A DNA stretch of 64,000 nt from Hanleya hanleyi (Eukaryota; Mollusca; Polyplacophora; Lepidopleurida; Hanleyidae): the NCBI GenBank assembly GCA_036873755.1, contig JAVTVY010045467.1:146459-210458 (forward strand), written 5' to 3'. A model generated the notes under the pieces. That model saw only the letters and a list, made by a program, of their open reading frames with translations. It was not told the DNA's origin and ran no database searches. A program made the translations under genes and the position numbers. Shown here piece by piece: positions 1-11,444 of this stretch (position 1 is its first letter; every line of letters starts with the position of its first letter).

Positions 1-330
1 AATTTCCGACTGACCGAGCTCGCCCGTCTACGCAGCTACGTGGAAGCCATCTTCAACGATGTTACAACGGCCTTAAATCTCGCTTTTGGGTACATCTTAT
101 GTCATATGATGACGGGTCAACTGCGCTATTTCTATTCCAGTGCCAACAACCACGTGTACGACCATCCATTCACCATCACCAATCGTGCGTCCCAACACCA
201 AATGGACAGTGGAGAGGGTCACCAAAGTTACGTTTTTCGTGGCAAAACATGCCGTATGTACTACGTACATGTCTGCATACTGCTCGTTAAATTCTGCTCG
301 GTAAACATTTGTACCCAATGCTACGGCGCT
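1..330 (+). pseudogene. Zinc-finger gene C, left-arm copy, 3' part (broken)
   Basis: The reading frame from base 1 matches the C-terminal domain of the zinc-finger genes A and B further right: 'YNFRLT-LARLRSYVEAIFND', then an aromatic/Asn-rich stretch ('RYFYSSANNHVYDHPFTIT'). The frame is then lost where intact paralogs continue with 'EWAQQQRPNT'. The N-terminal fingers lie outside the window. It is the mirror copy of the minus-strand pseudogene at 6890-7703. Nothing suggests a functional product. Confidence 0.7.
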
Positions 331-554
331 TGACCTAATAAGAACTCGGTGTTTGATATTTCAAATGTGTATTCTCTGAACATAATAAACATACCCAGGG
401 CGGCTTCCCCAGCTTGGGCATGATGTAACATTGAGGAGAATAAACTATATGGACGCGGGTTGATCTTTCTCTCGTCTGTCTACATCATTGCGGTAAGAGA
501 TTATGGGATTGGGTATAGAATACGTCAGGGCGTCAGGGCTTCACTGCGTTAAGA

Positions 555-705
555 CGGGCGCTCAGCAACGCCACCACCACCAACATCCACCACCACGGAC
601 ACACATACCCACACACACACCACCACCGCAGACCACCACACTCACTCACCCCATTCCTTCTCCTCTTCCTCCTCCTCCTCCTCCTCCATACACCACACAC
701 ATACG
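555..705. repeat. CAC/CTC-rich low-complexity tract, left arm
   Basis: Runs of CCACCA, CACACA and CTCCTC repeats lie just downstream of the gene C remnant. The mirror tract is at 6549-6690 in GAG/GTG form. Short open frames rich in His/Pro/Thr across it are composition artefacts. Confidence 0.85.
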
Positions 706-1892
706 CTGAGGTAACTCTACCAGGTAGTCAGAGCGAACATGGTGCCATCGCCCCAAACACCCTTTTTGCACTTCCGAAACTCCACTTTATCTACTACTCC
801 TCGAGTGCGCAGGCGCATATCATTTCCAGTCTGCCTCTTCTCCACGAGTGCTTCGGATCAATATATTGGTCCATGCGCGCCATAGCCTTACATCCAAGAC
901 ACACCCATCCAGTGGGATGCTCCCTCCCGGTTACTTCAACATGACACCCCATACGAACCATTCGGACCAATATTGGACCACCTCGAGCCCAAAACGTCCA
1001 TTCCAATACCTTTTCTACACTACTCCATTGCTTCGCACGCGAGCCATAGCCTTACTTTCACTACACCCTCGTCCAGTCTGACGCTCCCCCATGAGTACTT
1101 CAATATAACACTTCAAACAACCCATTTGAACCACGGATAGTCCAAAACCACCCCAAAACGTTCACCCCAGATCTGCCTATTCACTGCTCATGCGCACGAT
1201 AACTTTTCAGCGAAAGTCACCCCATGGCCATCGTATTCCACAGCTTCAGGCAGAGGAAATAAGTACCCACACAACATAGTAAAATCCACAATATAAAATT
1301 ACCACCCCAATACTCCTGCCCCAAACATGCATGTCAATTAACTGAAGGAGATCTGGAAGCCTATTAATCAAGGGACTTGACTTTTGACTCGGACGTGACG
1401 TCATCAGACATGCCCGGAGATTTTAACATTGAAGTAACTAAATGACAAATTCGTACTTATTCAGGGGCAGAAATTTATGTTCCAATCAGGGGAGATAACC
1501 AGGAATTGGGCCAACAGAGTTATCACCCAGTCAGAGTTGTCTTCTTGCGGCCAGATTGTATAGATAGCAGTACCGGTAAGATAGATGTCATATGGGGATT
1601 TTCCAGAGCAAGAGCCGCCATTTTGTTTGTTATGAAATTGCGGAACCACATTGATACCGTCAGACACGAAAAGCTCAATACTGGGATCGCACTGACCATA
1701 GGCTCGTATTAGTTACATCGTACAGCTCATATAGGTTATGTTTATTGCACATTTCACCCACATGTATGGGTATTATACAGAGAGTGGGGGAGGAGATGCC
1801 CTATATACCATGCACCACCAAAAACATTCTTGAACAGTCTATGGGTACTTACCACCCAGGACATTCTCGGAGATGCCAAACTGAAGGACATA

Positions 1893-2110
1893 TAAAGCAG
1901 GGGCAGATAACTCTTGTTTGGAGGAGTCGCGGGGAGTTATCTCCCCTGACCCGGCCGTCACGTGACCGAAAGTGACTTTGACCCCTGCGCCCCATTTTTA
2001 TCCGGTATTGTGCGCATGCGCAGGGGCCAAAGGTCACTTCCGGTCACGTGACGGCCGAATCATGGGAGATAATTCCCCGTGTCTCCCCAAGCAAGAGTTA
2101 TCTGCTCCTA
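1893..2110. mobile_element. Fold-back MITE (hairpin element), left arm of palindrome 1
   Basis: This is a nested inverted repeat of roughly 215 bp. The left end reads 'GCAGATAACTCTTG' and the right end its complement 'CAAGAGTTATCTGC'. Inside are GGGGAGTTATCTCCCC, CACGTGACC and GACCCCTGCGC with mirror copies. A short asymmetric loop contains 'TTTTTATCCGGTATTG'. It carries no coding capacity. The same loop core recurs at 4735-4955 and at the exact centre of the large palindrome (about 21323). Confidence 0.75.
2011..2052 (+). promoter_or_regulatory. NRF1 palindrome plus half-site/ETS/E-box cluster in hairpin
   Basis: TGCGCATGCGCA (2011-2022) is a perfect NRF1-type palindrome. It is followed by AAAGGTCA, ACTTCCGGT (ETS type) and GTCACGTGAC (E-box, USF/MITF type) up to 2052. 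These are consensus matches read directly from sequence; occupancy is not shown. Equivalent clusters lie at 4801-4830, 4869-4896 and 21342-21369. Confidence 0.5.
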
Positions 2111-3172
2111 AATACGGCAAAAGATGCAATTTCACTACTACTGTGCACGCTTACATTTAAATCCATGGTGGCTTATAGATCGCTCATGCGCACCAGAACA
2201 GGTCCATTCTCTACTACCCCTCGACTCTGCATGTGATCCATGACCAGCCATGACCTCACTGATCAACGTAGATAGCATACCAATTATATCCTGCATCACG
2301 AAAACTTAAATACGACACAATTGGAGCAAAGATGGCTCATAGATCGCTCAAACACGCCGATTACCACCCGAAAATGCCCTTTCTGTAAACCTCGACTGTA
2401 CATGCGCATCATGACGTCACCGGTCAACGCAGGCAGCAAATTAGTTCTATTCTACACCACGAGAAATTCAATACACCCTGCACGACACATTTCATTTATG
2501 GCCTACATGAACAGATTGGAAATCCTACAAAAACGAGAGATGAGGCTTATCATTGACTATGACTCGTCTGTCCGATCCAAGGACTTATACCAAAACGGTC
2601 TCTCCATGACCCCAGCATTCAAAGTCCAAGGTCAAAGGTCCATGGTCCAAAGTTACGCCTCATGTATGCCTAATTCCACCTCCATTTCCACCGCACGAAA
2701 AGAACGAGATTTTCATTTAATATACTACTAACCCAAGCAAATAAAACAACATCACCAATCATTTTGACCACCGATCAGGCCCCTTTTCACTTTGGTGAAA
2801 TATATTCTGTGATATCGGCTTTGCTTTGACAGAGACACAATTTGAGAAAAGTTGGCTGATTATTTATTTGAAAAACACAGTAGGCCCTATAGGCCTGCCC
2901 CCTAAGCCGTGATGAAGTCTCTGTGCCATTCGTCGAGAAGTGGTATCCGGCGTCCTGAAATATGATAGAGTCATTCATCTACATAGTATATCACTGATTT
3001 CATCTCTGAGTATACAGATTTGACGACATATACTGTTTAAAAAACCCTATTTCTATGGATGATGGATGGATCCTCAACGGTTTACTAATACATGGAGGTA
3101 TTAATACGGATGTATACCTCCATGACTAATATAAGCCTAGTGGCTCATATGGAGCATGTGTAATGGCTACCA

Positions 3173-3237
3173 GGGGAGATAAGATAACTTAGAAGCGTTA
3201 AACACCTTAATGTGCAGTTACCTCCCCTGATTTTCAA
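3173..3237. repeat. Small hairpin ending in the AGGGGAGATAACT motif
   Basis: 'CCAGGGGAGATAAG' on the left and 'GTTACCTCCCCTGA' on the right form a short inverted repeat of about 65 bp. It may be a minimal MITE or a decayed end of one. The motif recurs throughout the window. Confidence 0.4.
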
Positions 3238-3255
3238 TTACCAACCAAACCATAA

Positions 3256-3650
3256 AAGGCATCTTCATTTTATCCAGCCAATTTCTACGTTCCCACTTCG
3301 AACTTCCCTTGATATATCTGGACCCCTTCAATGTTCAAATAACTTATAAATAGGCACGAGGCGTCACTGACCTCGAAAACATTTGAAATTCGAAATGGGT
3401 CGCACAAGAGCGTTATTGATTGGCTGACCTAATTAGTGGGCACCATATTAGGAGGAAGGACGCCGCTAATAGAGGATGATGTCACTCTATGTGACTTCAC
3501 TCGCAATCGATGTGTACGTTCTGATTGGTTCTTCTGTCGTTAGCTTGTGAAATTTACACCTCGGGTTTTGAACGCTGAAGGGGTCAGATAAATCAAGGCA
3601 GGTTCGAAGTGGGAACGTAGAATTGGCTGGATAAAATGAAGATGATAAAA
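3256..3650. mobile_element. Fold-back element at the centre of palindrome 1
   Basis: About 95 bp at 3256-3350 ('CTTCATTTTATCCAGCCAAT' onward) is the reverse complement of 3555-3650, separated by a ~200-bp unpaired loop. No open frame of note lies inside. It looks like a non-autonomous inverted-repeat transposon. Flanking target duplications are not obvious, so superfamily is unassigned. Confidence 0.65.
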
Positions 3651-4073
3651 GGGGGACCTCATCGTCGCAAATTCATGGAGGTAACGCGTAACCAAAAACT
3701 GGGCGGGGTTTTCCAGGGAAAATTGGTTTAAGAAATGCTTATATCAGACTGTTTTACAACTTTCTAATGGGTTTGTAAACGTCTAACGCATTGGATATCT
3801 AACTGGAAGCGAGACCGTTGAGCCCAAAAAATCGGAAACCACTTCATTTTTGGTATAGGTCCTTGGATCGGACAGACGAATCATAGTCAATGATAAGCCT
3901 ACTCATCTCTCGTTTTTGTAGGATTTTCAGTCTGTCTATGTAGGCCATAAATGGTCCAAATGTGTCGTGCAGGGTGTCCTATTGAATTTCGCGTCGTGTA
4001 GAATAGGACTGATGTGCTGCCCGCGTTGACCGGTGACGTCATGGTGCGCATGTACAGCCGAGGTTTACAGAAA

Positions 4074-4464
4074 CATTTGCGTACACTTCGCCATCCATAA
4101 GATGGCTTGCGAATCGTGTGTCTCCATTATCGCCGGTACTTTACCGGATTCTCTTCGGTCTTCATCCGGCGGAGAACAGACTGGAGAAATCTGAAAAATT
4201 ACAGGTTTTCGTACCACTTCGGAAACAGATATTGCCTGGGCTTACAAAAAATTTAGGTATGAACAAGTAGGGCGGCACATGACTCGAAAATGGCGGGTTA
4301 CGTTGGGGTTACGTCGGTAAACTTTGCCAATTGGCTGACGAAGTCACGTGGTATTGATTTCAGGAAATTTCCTCTTGCAAATGCCGAAAGTAGGCTGAGA
4401 ATGGATACACACGATCCCAGGGTCAGTCTTACCTCGTATAGATGACCCACATGGTTACAGGTTG
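4074..4464. mobile_element. 391-bp insertion with 9-bp target duplication (right arm only)
   Basis: The left arm of the palindrome runs uninterrupted through 2371-2400. The right arm is split here and flanked by TTACAGAAA at 4065-4073 and 4465-4473. That comparison defines the insertion precisely. Its ends begin CATTTG and end GGTTG; I see no terminal inverted repeat and no coding frame. A 9-bp duplication is typical of Mutator-like elements, but family assignment is inference. Confidence 0.75.
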
Positions 4465-4734
4465 TTACAGAAAGGGCATTTTCGGGTGGTAATGGGTGTG
4501 TTTGAGCGATCTATGAGCCATCTTTGCTCCAATTGTGTCGTATTTAAGTTTTCGTGATGCAGGATACAATTGGTATGCTATCTACGCTGATCAGTAAGGT
4601 CATGGTTGGTCATGGCTCACATGCAGATTCGAGGGGTAGTAGAGAATGGACCTGTTCTGGTGCGCATGAGCAATCTATGAGCCACCATGAATCCAAATGT
4701 AAGCGTGCATAGTAGTAGTGAAATTGCATCTTTT

Positions 4735-4955
4735 GCCGTATTTAGGAGCAGATAACTCTTGCATGGGGAGACACGGGGAGTTATCTCCCATGACTCGGCC
4801 GTCACGTGACCGGAAGTGACCTTTGGCCCCTACGCCTGCGCACAATACCGGATAAAAATGGTGCGCAGGGGTCAAAGGTCACTTCCGGTCACGTGAAGGC
4901 CGGGTCAGGGGAGATAACTCCCCGCGACTCATCCAAACAAGAGTTATCTGCCCCT
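4735..4955. mobile_element. Fold-back MITE, right-arm copy
   Basis: Mirror copy of the hairpin at 1893-2110, with the same 'CGGATAAAAATGG' loop core and the paired CACGTGACCGGAAGTGACC / GGTCACTTCCGGTCACGTG arms. The two copies differ by scattered substitutions, in line with the age of the palindrome. Confidence 0.75.
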
Positions 4956-5495
4956 GAATACTATTTTATATTTCCTTCAGTTACTTCAGTGTTAATTGAC
5001 ATCTCCGGAATGTCCTGGGTGGTAAGTACCCATACCATTCAAGAATGTTCTTGGTGGTGCATGGTATATAGGGCATCTCCTCTCCCACTCTCTGTATAAT
5101 ACCCATGCAAGTGGGTGAAATGTGCAATAAACATAACCTATATGAGCTGTACGATGTTATTAATACGAGCCTATGGTCAGTGCGATCCCAGTATCGAGCT
5201 TTTCGTGTCTGACGGTATCAATGTGGTTTCGCAATTTCATAACAAACAAAATGGCGGTTCTTGCTCTGGAAAATCCCAATATGACATCTATCGTACCGGT
5301 ACTGCTATCTATACAATCTGGACACAAGAAGACAACTCTGACTGGGTGATAACTCTGTTGGCCTAATTTCTGGTTATCTCCCCTGATTTTAACATAAATT
5401 TCTGCCCCTGAATAAGTACGAATTTGTCATTTAGTTACTTCAATGTTAAAATCTCCAAGCATGGCCGATGACGTCACGTCAAGCCCCTTGATTAA

Positions 5496-5890
5496 CAACC
5501 ACTTCGCTGGGGGTCTAATAACACCCCAGCTACCAGTCAGATTTTTGGACCGCATTCGGAGCCTTCGCTCACATCACCGGAAGTGACATCTTATATAGTA
5601 AAATAGATGTTTACCGAACATTTCGATTACTTTTCAAATCTGCATAATACCTCTGTTGACCTAGCGTTAAAAAGAATTATCTGGAGATAATTTTCCCTGT
5701 TTGTCTGGACAAAGCATATGAAAAGTAGTGTGCAACACTGAAGGAGTTGTTCGGCCGGATTCAAACTGAACCGTGCGTTCGTTGGTTTTCCCCTATACGT
5801 CATAGCAATGTAGCAAAGGTCAACTTCCGCTATTGGAGGCAGGGATGGTAAATGAGCCTGCGAAATGGAGCATGCGCTGTGGGGAGGATG
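5496..5890. mobile_element. 395-bp insertion with 9-bp target duplication (right arm only)
   Basis: CTTGATTAA occurs at 5487-5495 and 5891-5899 on either side of sequence absent from the matching left-arm site around 1355-1375. The insertion begins CAACC and ends GGATG. Size and duplication length match the insertion at 4074-4464, but I could not align the two internally. No open frame or terminal inverted repeat is evident. Confidence 0.75.
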
Positions 5891-6114
5891 CTTGATTAAT
5901 AGGCCTCCAGATCTCCTTCAGTTAATTGACATGCATGGGGTGGTCATTTTTTCTTGCGGATTTTACTATGTTGTGTGGGTACTTATTTTCTCTACCTGAA
6001 GCTGCAGAGTACGATGGTCTTGTGTTGAATCTCGCTGAAAAGTTATCATGCGGATGCGCAGTGAATAGGCAGATCTGGGTTGAACGCTTTGGGGGCGTTT
6101 TGGACTATCCGTGG

Positions 6115-6420
6115 TTCGAATGGGTCGTTTGAAGTGTCATATTGAAGCACTCATGGGGGAGCGTCAGACTGGACGAGTGTGTAGTGAAAGTACAGCAAGC
6201 CATGGAGTAGTGTAGAAAAGGTATTGGAATGGACGTTTTGGGGTCGAGATGGTCCAATATTGGTCCGAATGGTTCGTATGGGGTGTCATGTTGAAGTATC
6301 CGTGAGGGAGCTTCCGACTGGGTAGGTGTGTCTTGGATGTAAGGCTATGGCACGCATGGACCAATATTGGTCCGAAGCACTCGTGGAGAAGAGCCAGACT
6401 GGAAATGGTATCCGCCTGCG
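6115..6420 (+). repeat. Degenerate tandem block: GTCGTATGAGGTGTCA / CTCGTGGGGAGC family
   Basis: Successive versions of a ~60-bp block ('TCGTATGGGGTGTCATGTT...', then 'GTGAGGGAGC', then 'ACTGG') occur near 6115, 6268 and 6360, mirrored at about 850-1100. The same block is found near 13865, 15849, 16028, 16205, 16384, 52640 and 53285. It is therefore the shared repeat linking the two palindromes and the 53-kb fragment. Confidence 0.6.
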
Positions 6421-6548
6421 CACTCGAGGAATAGTAGATAAAGGGAAGTTTCGGAAGTGAATAAAGGGCGTTTGGGGAGATGGGACCATGTTCGCTCTGA
6501 CTACCTGGTAGAGTTTACCTCAGCGTATGTGTGTGGTGTATCGAAGAG

Positions 6549-6690
6549 TAGGAGGAGGAGGAGGAGGAGGAGGAATGGGGTGAGTGAGTGTGGTGGTCTG
6601 TGGTGATGGTGTGTGTGTGTGTGTGTGCGTATGTGTTTGTGTCTGTGGTGGCGGATGTTTGTGGTGGTGGTGGTGGTGGCGTTGCTGAGC
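6549..6690. repeat. GAG/GTG low-complexity tract, right arm
   Basis: GGAGGA, GTGTGT and GGTGGT runs, the mirror of 555-705. Copy numbers differ between arms, as expected for slipping microsatellites. Confidence 0.85.
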
Positions 6691-6889
6691 GCCCGTCTTA
6701 ACGCAGTGAATCCCTGACATCCTAACGTATTCTATACCCAATTCCATAATCTCTTACCGCAATGTAGACAGATGAGAGAAAGACCAACCCGCGTTCATAT
6801 AGTTTATTCTCCCCAATGTTACATCATGCCCAATTTGAAATATCAATCACCGAGTTCTTATTAGTTCAAGCGCCGTAACATTAGGTACA

Positions 6890-7703
6890 AGTGTTTACCG
6901 AGCAGTATGCAGACATATAGAGTACATACGGCATGTTTTGCCACGAAAAAACGTAACATTGGTGACCCTCTCCACTGTCCATTTGGTGTTGGAACGCACG
7001 ATTGGTGATGGTGAATGGATGGTCGTACACGTGGTTGTTGGCACTGGAATAGAAATAGCGCAGTTGACCCGTCATCTTGTGGCATAAGATGTACCCAAAA
7101 GCGAGATTTAAGGCCGTTGTAACATCGTTGAAGATGGCTTCCACGTAGCTGCGTAGACGGGCGAGCTCGGTCAGTCGGAAATTGTAGATATCTTGAATAG
7201 GTCGATGACGGTGGAAACATCGTCGGATCATGGGCCAATGGCGCCGTTATATGTCACTCACTAGATGGCATTCGAGTAAGTGATCGCTGCGAGCAATTAT
7301 GGGGTCGTCTATGAAGTGTACTTTGCGCCCCACGTCGTCCAAGGTCTCGTCGTCGGAATATGGCTGTTGAACTAGGGCGACATCATCATCGGCTCTCGTG
7401 CGAGGGGTGGGAGTTCCCGCTGTCTCGATATTGGTGCCTACGGACTCCTCTACCTTTAAGCGTGGCTGCGGCATAGGGTGGTGTGTGCGTTGGCGTTTGA
7501 AGCGGGGTCCATATTCCTCACATTCCCACTTGGCCCCTGGTCCAGGGAGTGCACGTTCATGGCGCTGTAAATGATCCGGGCCCTGAAATGACTGTGTGCT
7601 TATCGTACAACTATACTAGGCGGTTCCGTTGTGCTTGGTAGACTCATGGCGGCGCAAGTTGAACAGACGAGTGAATGATTTCGTGCAGGTAGTACAAGTG
7701 AAC
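6890..7703 (-). pseudogene. Zinc-finger gene C, right-arm copy (broken C2H2 gene)
   Basis: Reading leftward, the sequence matches genes A and B from the first finger ('FTCTTC-KSFTRL-NLRRHESTKH') through an acidic linker to 'HWPMIRRCFHRHRPIQDIYNFRL'. It ends in the same decayed C-terminus as the left-arm copy. The start codon position reads ATA instead of ATG at about 7702. Stops interrupt the second finger ('GTA*YSC') and the segment before 'RRHWP'. Finger 3 cysteines are partly lost ('CEEYG'). The TATA box and MEF2-type element are preserved upstream. A processed or decayed paralog; not expected to make protein. Confidence 0.75.
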
Positions 7704-7745
7704 TATGGTTGACAGAGAGTCTGCTGAAACGGCCAGGCCGCTCCC

Positions 7746-7780
7746 CTTTTATAGCACGCTAGCTGGTGATCTATTTTTAG
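7746..7780 (-). promoter_or_regulatory. Core promoter of gene C: TATA box and MEF2-type site
   Basis: On the minus strand, TATAAAAG (7746-7753) lies 25 bp from CTAAAAATAG (7771-7780), a perfect MEF2 consensus. The same pair with similar spacing precedes all four gene A and B copies. Promoter structure was thus retained here although the gene is dead. Confidence 0.6.
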
Positions 7781-8019
7781 CACACTCCGTTCAAACTGGT
7801 CCATTCAGTACAAACCGGTCTAAACCCATTCTTATGCGCACAAAATAACACAGTAACGTCCGCCAACGGCTAGGTCAATGCCTCGGTGAAATAGTTTACA
7901 AGCTCTGATGGGTCTAAGTTTTTCATGGAATTAACACTAATCCATTGAAATGCAATAACATCCGTCAACACTCGTCTCAACGCCTTAATGCCTTAGTTTA
8001 CCGCCTAGTTTTAGCAAGT

Positions 8020-8850
8020 GGGCGAAACGCAATCCCAAGTGACATCTCATGGCAAGGTATCGGCGTACGAACTTTGAGAAGAATCTGAAGAGAGGACCTC
8101 AAGTTCTTGGCCAGAAACCAAATTTAGATTTTCACACCAGGTGGGGCCACCTGTAGGCGCATGCAATCCCAATCATCATCTCAAGGCCTGGTTTCATGCA
8201 TACCACATTTGAAACGAATCCAATGAGCAGTTCTCAAGTCATTGCACAGAAACAAATTTCGGAGTTTTCCACCAGGTGGTGCGAACTGTAAGCAGACGTG
8301 GGTGAAAAACAATCCCAATGGACATTTCATGGCATGATATCTGCATAACAAATTTGAGAAGAATCCGAGGAGGGTCCCCAAGTTATGGCCCGGAAACCAA
8401 ATGTAGATTTTGACACCAGTTGGCACCAATTGCAAGCGCAAGTGGGCGGAAACGCAATCCCAAGCTACATCTTATGTCATGGTATACTCATACCGTATTT
8501 GAGAAAAATCCGATGGGCGGTTTTCTAATTATTACCCGGAAACAAATTTCGGATTTTGCCACAAGGTGGCGCCAAGTTTAGACAGAAGTGAGCGAAATAC
8601 AATCCCAAGGGATATCTTATAGCATGGTATCCGCATACCAAATTTGAGAAGAACCCGAAGAAGGTCATCAAGTTATTGCACGGAATCCAAATTTAGATTT
8701 TAACACCAGGTGGCGCTAACAGTAGGTGTAAGTGGGCCAAATGCAATCTCAAACGACAACTTATGTCATGGTATATTCATACCAAATGTGAGAAGAATCC
8801 GATAAGCGGTTATTACCTGGAAAGAATTTGGAGTTTGAATCAGACAAAGC
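8020..8850 (+). repeat. ~145-bp satellite, about six units
   Basis: 'AATCCCAA' style unit starts occur near 8031, 8165, 8311, 8456, 8601 and 8745, giving spacings of 134, 146, 145, 145 and 144 bp. Each unit contains a conserved box of the type CACCAGGTGGCGCTA or CCACAAGGTGGCGCC. Other shared words are 'TTTGAGAAGAATCC' and 'AAGTTATTGC'. Units are diverged, so the array is old. No coding frame spans it. Confidence 0.85.
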
Positions 8851-9552
8851 GTTTCGAAGTTATCACTCGCAGCACGGAAGAACGGAAGGAACCCTAGTGG
8901 CGCCACCTACTGGCAGATCTTGGTGACACGCAAAACCAATCAACATTTTGTTGCAAGAAGTGCATATGCCGAAAATAAACCAATGGAATAGCCCCACATT
9001 GAAATAAAGAGCTAATGAGATCGTCCGACAGACCAAATGCATGCTTTGGTCTGTGTAAAGAACGGACACTCCAGCACAAACTTTTGACGAGCAAGTTTCA
9101 TGGCCAATTATACCTACAAGAGCGGAGGGTGGGATGAAGAAAAACAATCGATTACAAGCGTCTAGTCCGTCATTCATAATCCAGCCGTCGTCCATTAGAG
9201 AATATCCGCGTCCATAATCCAAAGACCTATTCCATATTCCATATAACAGTATTAGCACCAAATTCAAAAAAAATATCATAGTATACATAAACATAGGCTT
9301 GTTTCCTGCAAGAGAGAAGCGGTCAACAGTTTTCAATGATGCTGGCAAGACATCATGATGTTCCAAAAATATCAAATCCGTATCGCTGATCAGTATTCTT
9401 AATCCATAATATTCGTTGTAAAGTCGTTATCTAAAGAATGATGTATCTGAGTCACGCTTTGATTGTGACTGTTCATATGAGTACCATGAGGATCTTGAAG
9501 TACATGGGTTCATACGGCCCCTAGCCCCGGGTTAAGCGGAATTAGACACAAG

Positions 9553-11349
9553 TTACGAAACGTAGCGCCATAGATCTTGCACGCTACGTTCGTATTTTGC
9601 TATCAGCATGCGATATGTATCGCCAAATTTGAGAAACTTTGAGTGGAGGCGCTTGGTGGAATAGCCCTGTTTTATAAGTTTCTGCAACAATGTTTTGTGA
9701 CGTTGATTAAAATCGTTACATTTAACACAGGATCTAGCAAATGCTACTAAGCGAGATATGTATACGCCATATGCAGGTCCCACTAGAATATTACTGTCCA
9801 GAAAGGGATAGTTTACGATGTCGAAATTGTAATCATCTCTTTTGTCATAAAGTCGACGAGAGAGAATGCCCGCTTCATTTTTATAGAGATAGAGATCTAA
9901 ATATGATGTGCCTGTAGGGCTATCTGTAGTTTCCTTCAAATCCAGTGAAGGTGGATATATATCCTTCACTGCGTCATTTATATAGCGATTATCCACAGCG
10001 AGAAGATCGTCTATATAGCGTTTGGTGAATGAGAAGGAACGGGCTTTGAATGGATCGGTTTTTGAAAGCGCCTGCATATAGTCATATTCATAAGAGAACA
10101 GATACAGGTCAGCCAACAGGGGTGCACAATTAGTACCCATTGGAATACCTATATGCTGCTGATATATTGTGTTGCCAAACTTCACATAGATATTTTTAAT
10201 GAGAAATTCAAGCAACTCTATAAACAAAGAAACATCCCATGAATGATATCTCTTGTATGTAGTCGAGCTAAAGAATGCTTTATGGCTTCCGACATTAATA
10301 TATCTACGATCAGTTTTCTTGAACACAGATACTATTAATGAACGTATACGGTCAATAAGGTCCTGATGAGGGATTGTAGTATAGAGAGTCGAGAAATCCC
10401 ATGTGGATACATGTCTGTACGGTATGTGACCTTTAGCATCAAGTTCTTCTGTAAGACATTTTGAGTTTTTCAATATCCACATACATTCAACGCCAGAGTT
10501 CTTAGAAATAGTGGCGCAATACCTTTCCCCAAATGCTTTTACCTTCTGAAGGGCCCTCGTCAATAGGGTTGAAAGCAGCTTGGTGGTGCAGCTTCTAGAA
10601 CCAGCTATGAATCTAGATTTGTATGGTGATTTATGCATTTTGGGAGCCCAGTATAGTTTTGGTATGTCGTTATGATTGGTTGGAAGACAAATACCTCTTT
10701 CCCTGAGAAACTTTTTGTGATTGTTAAATAAATCGTCCAGAGTGAATGCAGTTTGGGAGTAAGTAGACGTATTTGATGAAGATATGCCTACACTCAATTT
10801 TTTAACCAGCACCTGGTAATAGTAATATTTACATATGAATAATATATTATTCGGAACTTTGTCTGCTGGGACTATGACGAATTTACTCTGGAGATTTGCT
10901 AGAACTTCTTGCGAATTGAGGTTTCTTAGTACTTGTTTTGCTTGGGAAAGAGTACTTCTGTCAATATGGCGGATTGTTTCAACGACCTTCCTCTTGGTGA
11001 GGTCCAGCCAATCAGCGAGTACTGTAGGTTCAACTTTTTCTCGCTTAGACCAATCAATAACGCACTGTTCCAATGCAGACAGGACTATCTTCTGGTCGGC
11101 CTTCAGATTTATTCTTCTTGGCTCTCTATATTTAGGTCCTTTCATCAGGAGTAATTTCAGATCCTTATCACTCACCACATCAAGGTCACCAGTCACAATA
11201 TGTTTGCATGGTGTATAGGTAAAGTTCGACGATTCACAATCACAACTATAGCCTCCTGACGTGTATAAGTTCCAGTCAAACTCCTTGACAGCATTGGAGT
11301 AATTGAATATTTTGGTGGCTATAGATTTAGTGTACTTAATGAAATGCAA
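9553..11349 (-). pseudogene. PLE reverse transcriptase region
   Basis: 598 codons open to the natural stop. The CxC-type segment 'SCDCESSNFTYTPCKHI' is at about residues 35-51 (near 11200-11256). RT landmarks follow: 'SRFIAGSRSCTTKLLS', motif A 'STWDFSTLYTTIPH' (about 10372-10412), motif B 'GIPMGTNCAPLLADL' (about 10120-10150) and motif C 'RYIDDLLAVD' (10006-10020), then 'GPAYGVYISRLVAFARSC'. The catalytic aspartates are present. The first Met is not the true start: homologous sequence continues upstream in another frame after an apparent one-base deletion near 11340, joining it to the endonuclease frame. The RT relates PLEs to telomerase; it copies element RNA at the cut site. Confidence 0.85.
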
Positions 11350-11444
11350 GGAGGTTCTGTGAACTTAAAATAGTTTGGTACAGCGTTGCGTACCTCTGGA
11401 TCATTCAGGATTCGAGGTAAATTAATGATGTCCAGTCCTTTATC

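Larger units (their letters stand above)
1..7183. repeat. Palindrome 1: 7.2-kb imperfect inverted repeat
   Basis: The first bases of the window reappear reverse-complemented at about 7130-7183, and the match can be followed inward. For example 1081-1200 pairs with 6060-6170, 1640-1740 with 5160-5250, 2160-2370 with 4480-4690, and 2400-2598 with 3850-4075. The arms differ by many substitutions and by arm-specific insertions at 4074-4464 and 5496-5890. Pairing is lost at 2640-3255 versus 3651-3830. The middle holds a separate fold-back at 3256-3650. The left arm is cut by the window edge, so the full palindrome may be longer. Arms look clearly more diverged than those of the 17.6-kb palindrome downstream. 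Confidence 0.9.

Noticed and set aside
8863..9375. 170-codon frame as a novel membrane protein
   Set aside because: Only its first part is the conserved PLE leader; the rest reads by chance into flanking DNA.
9151..9550. Hammerhead ribozyme in the PLE terminal region
   Set aside because: I could not find the CUGAUGA and GAAA core in a foldable arrangement, consistent with reports that N-terminal-endonuclease PLEs lack it.
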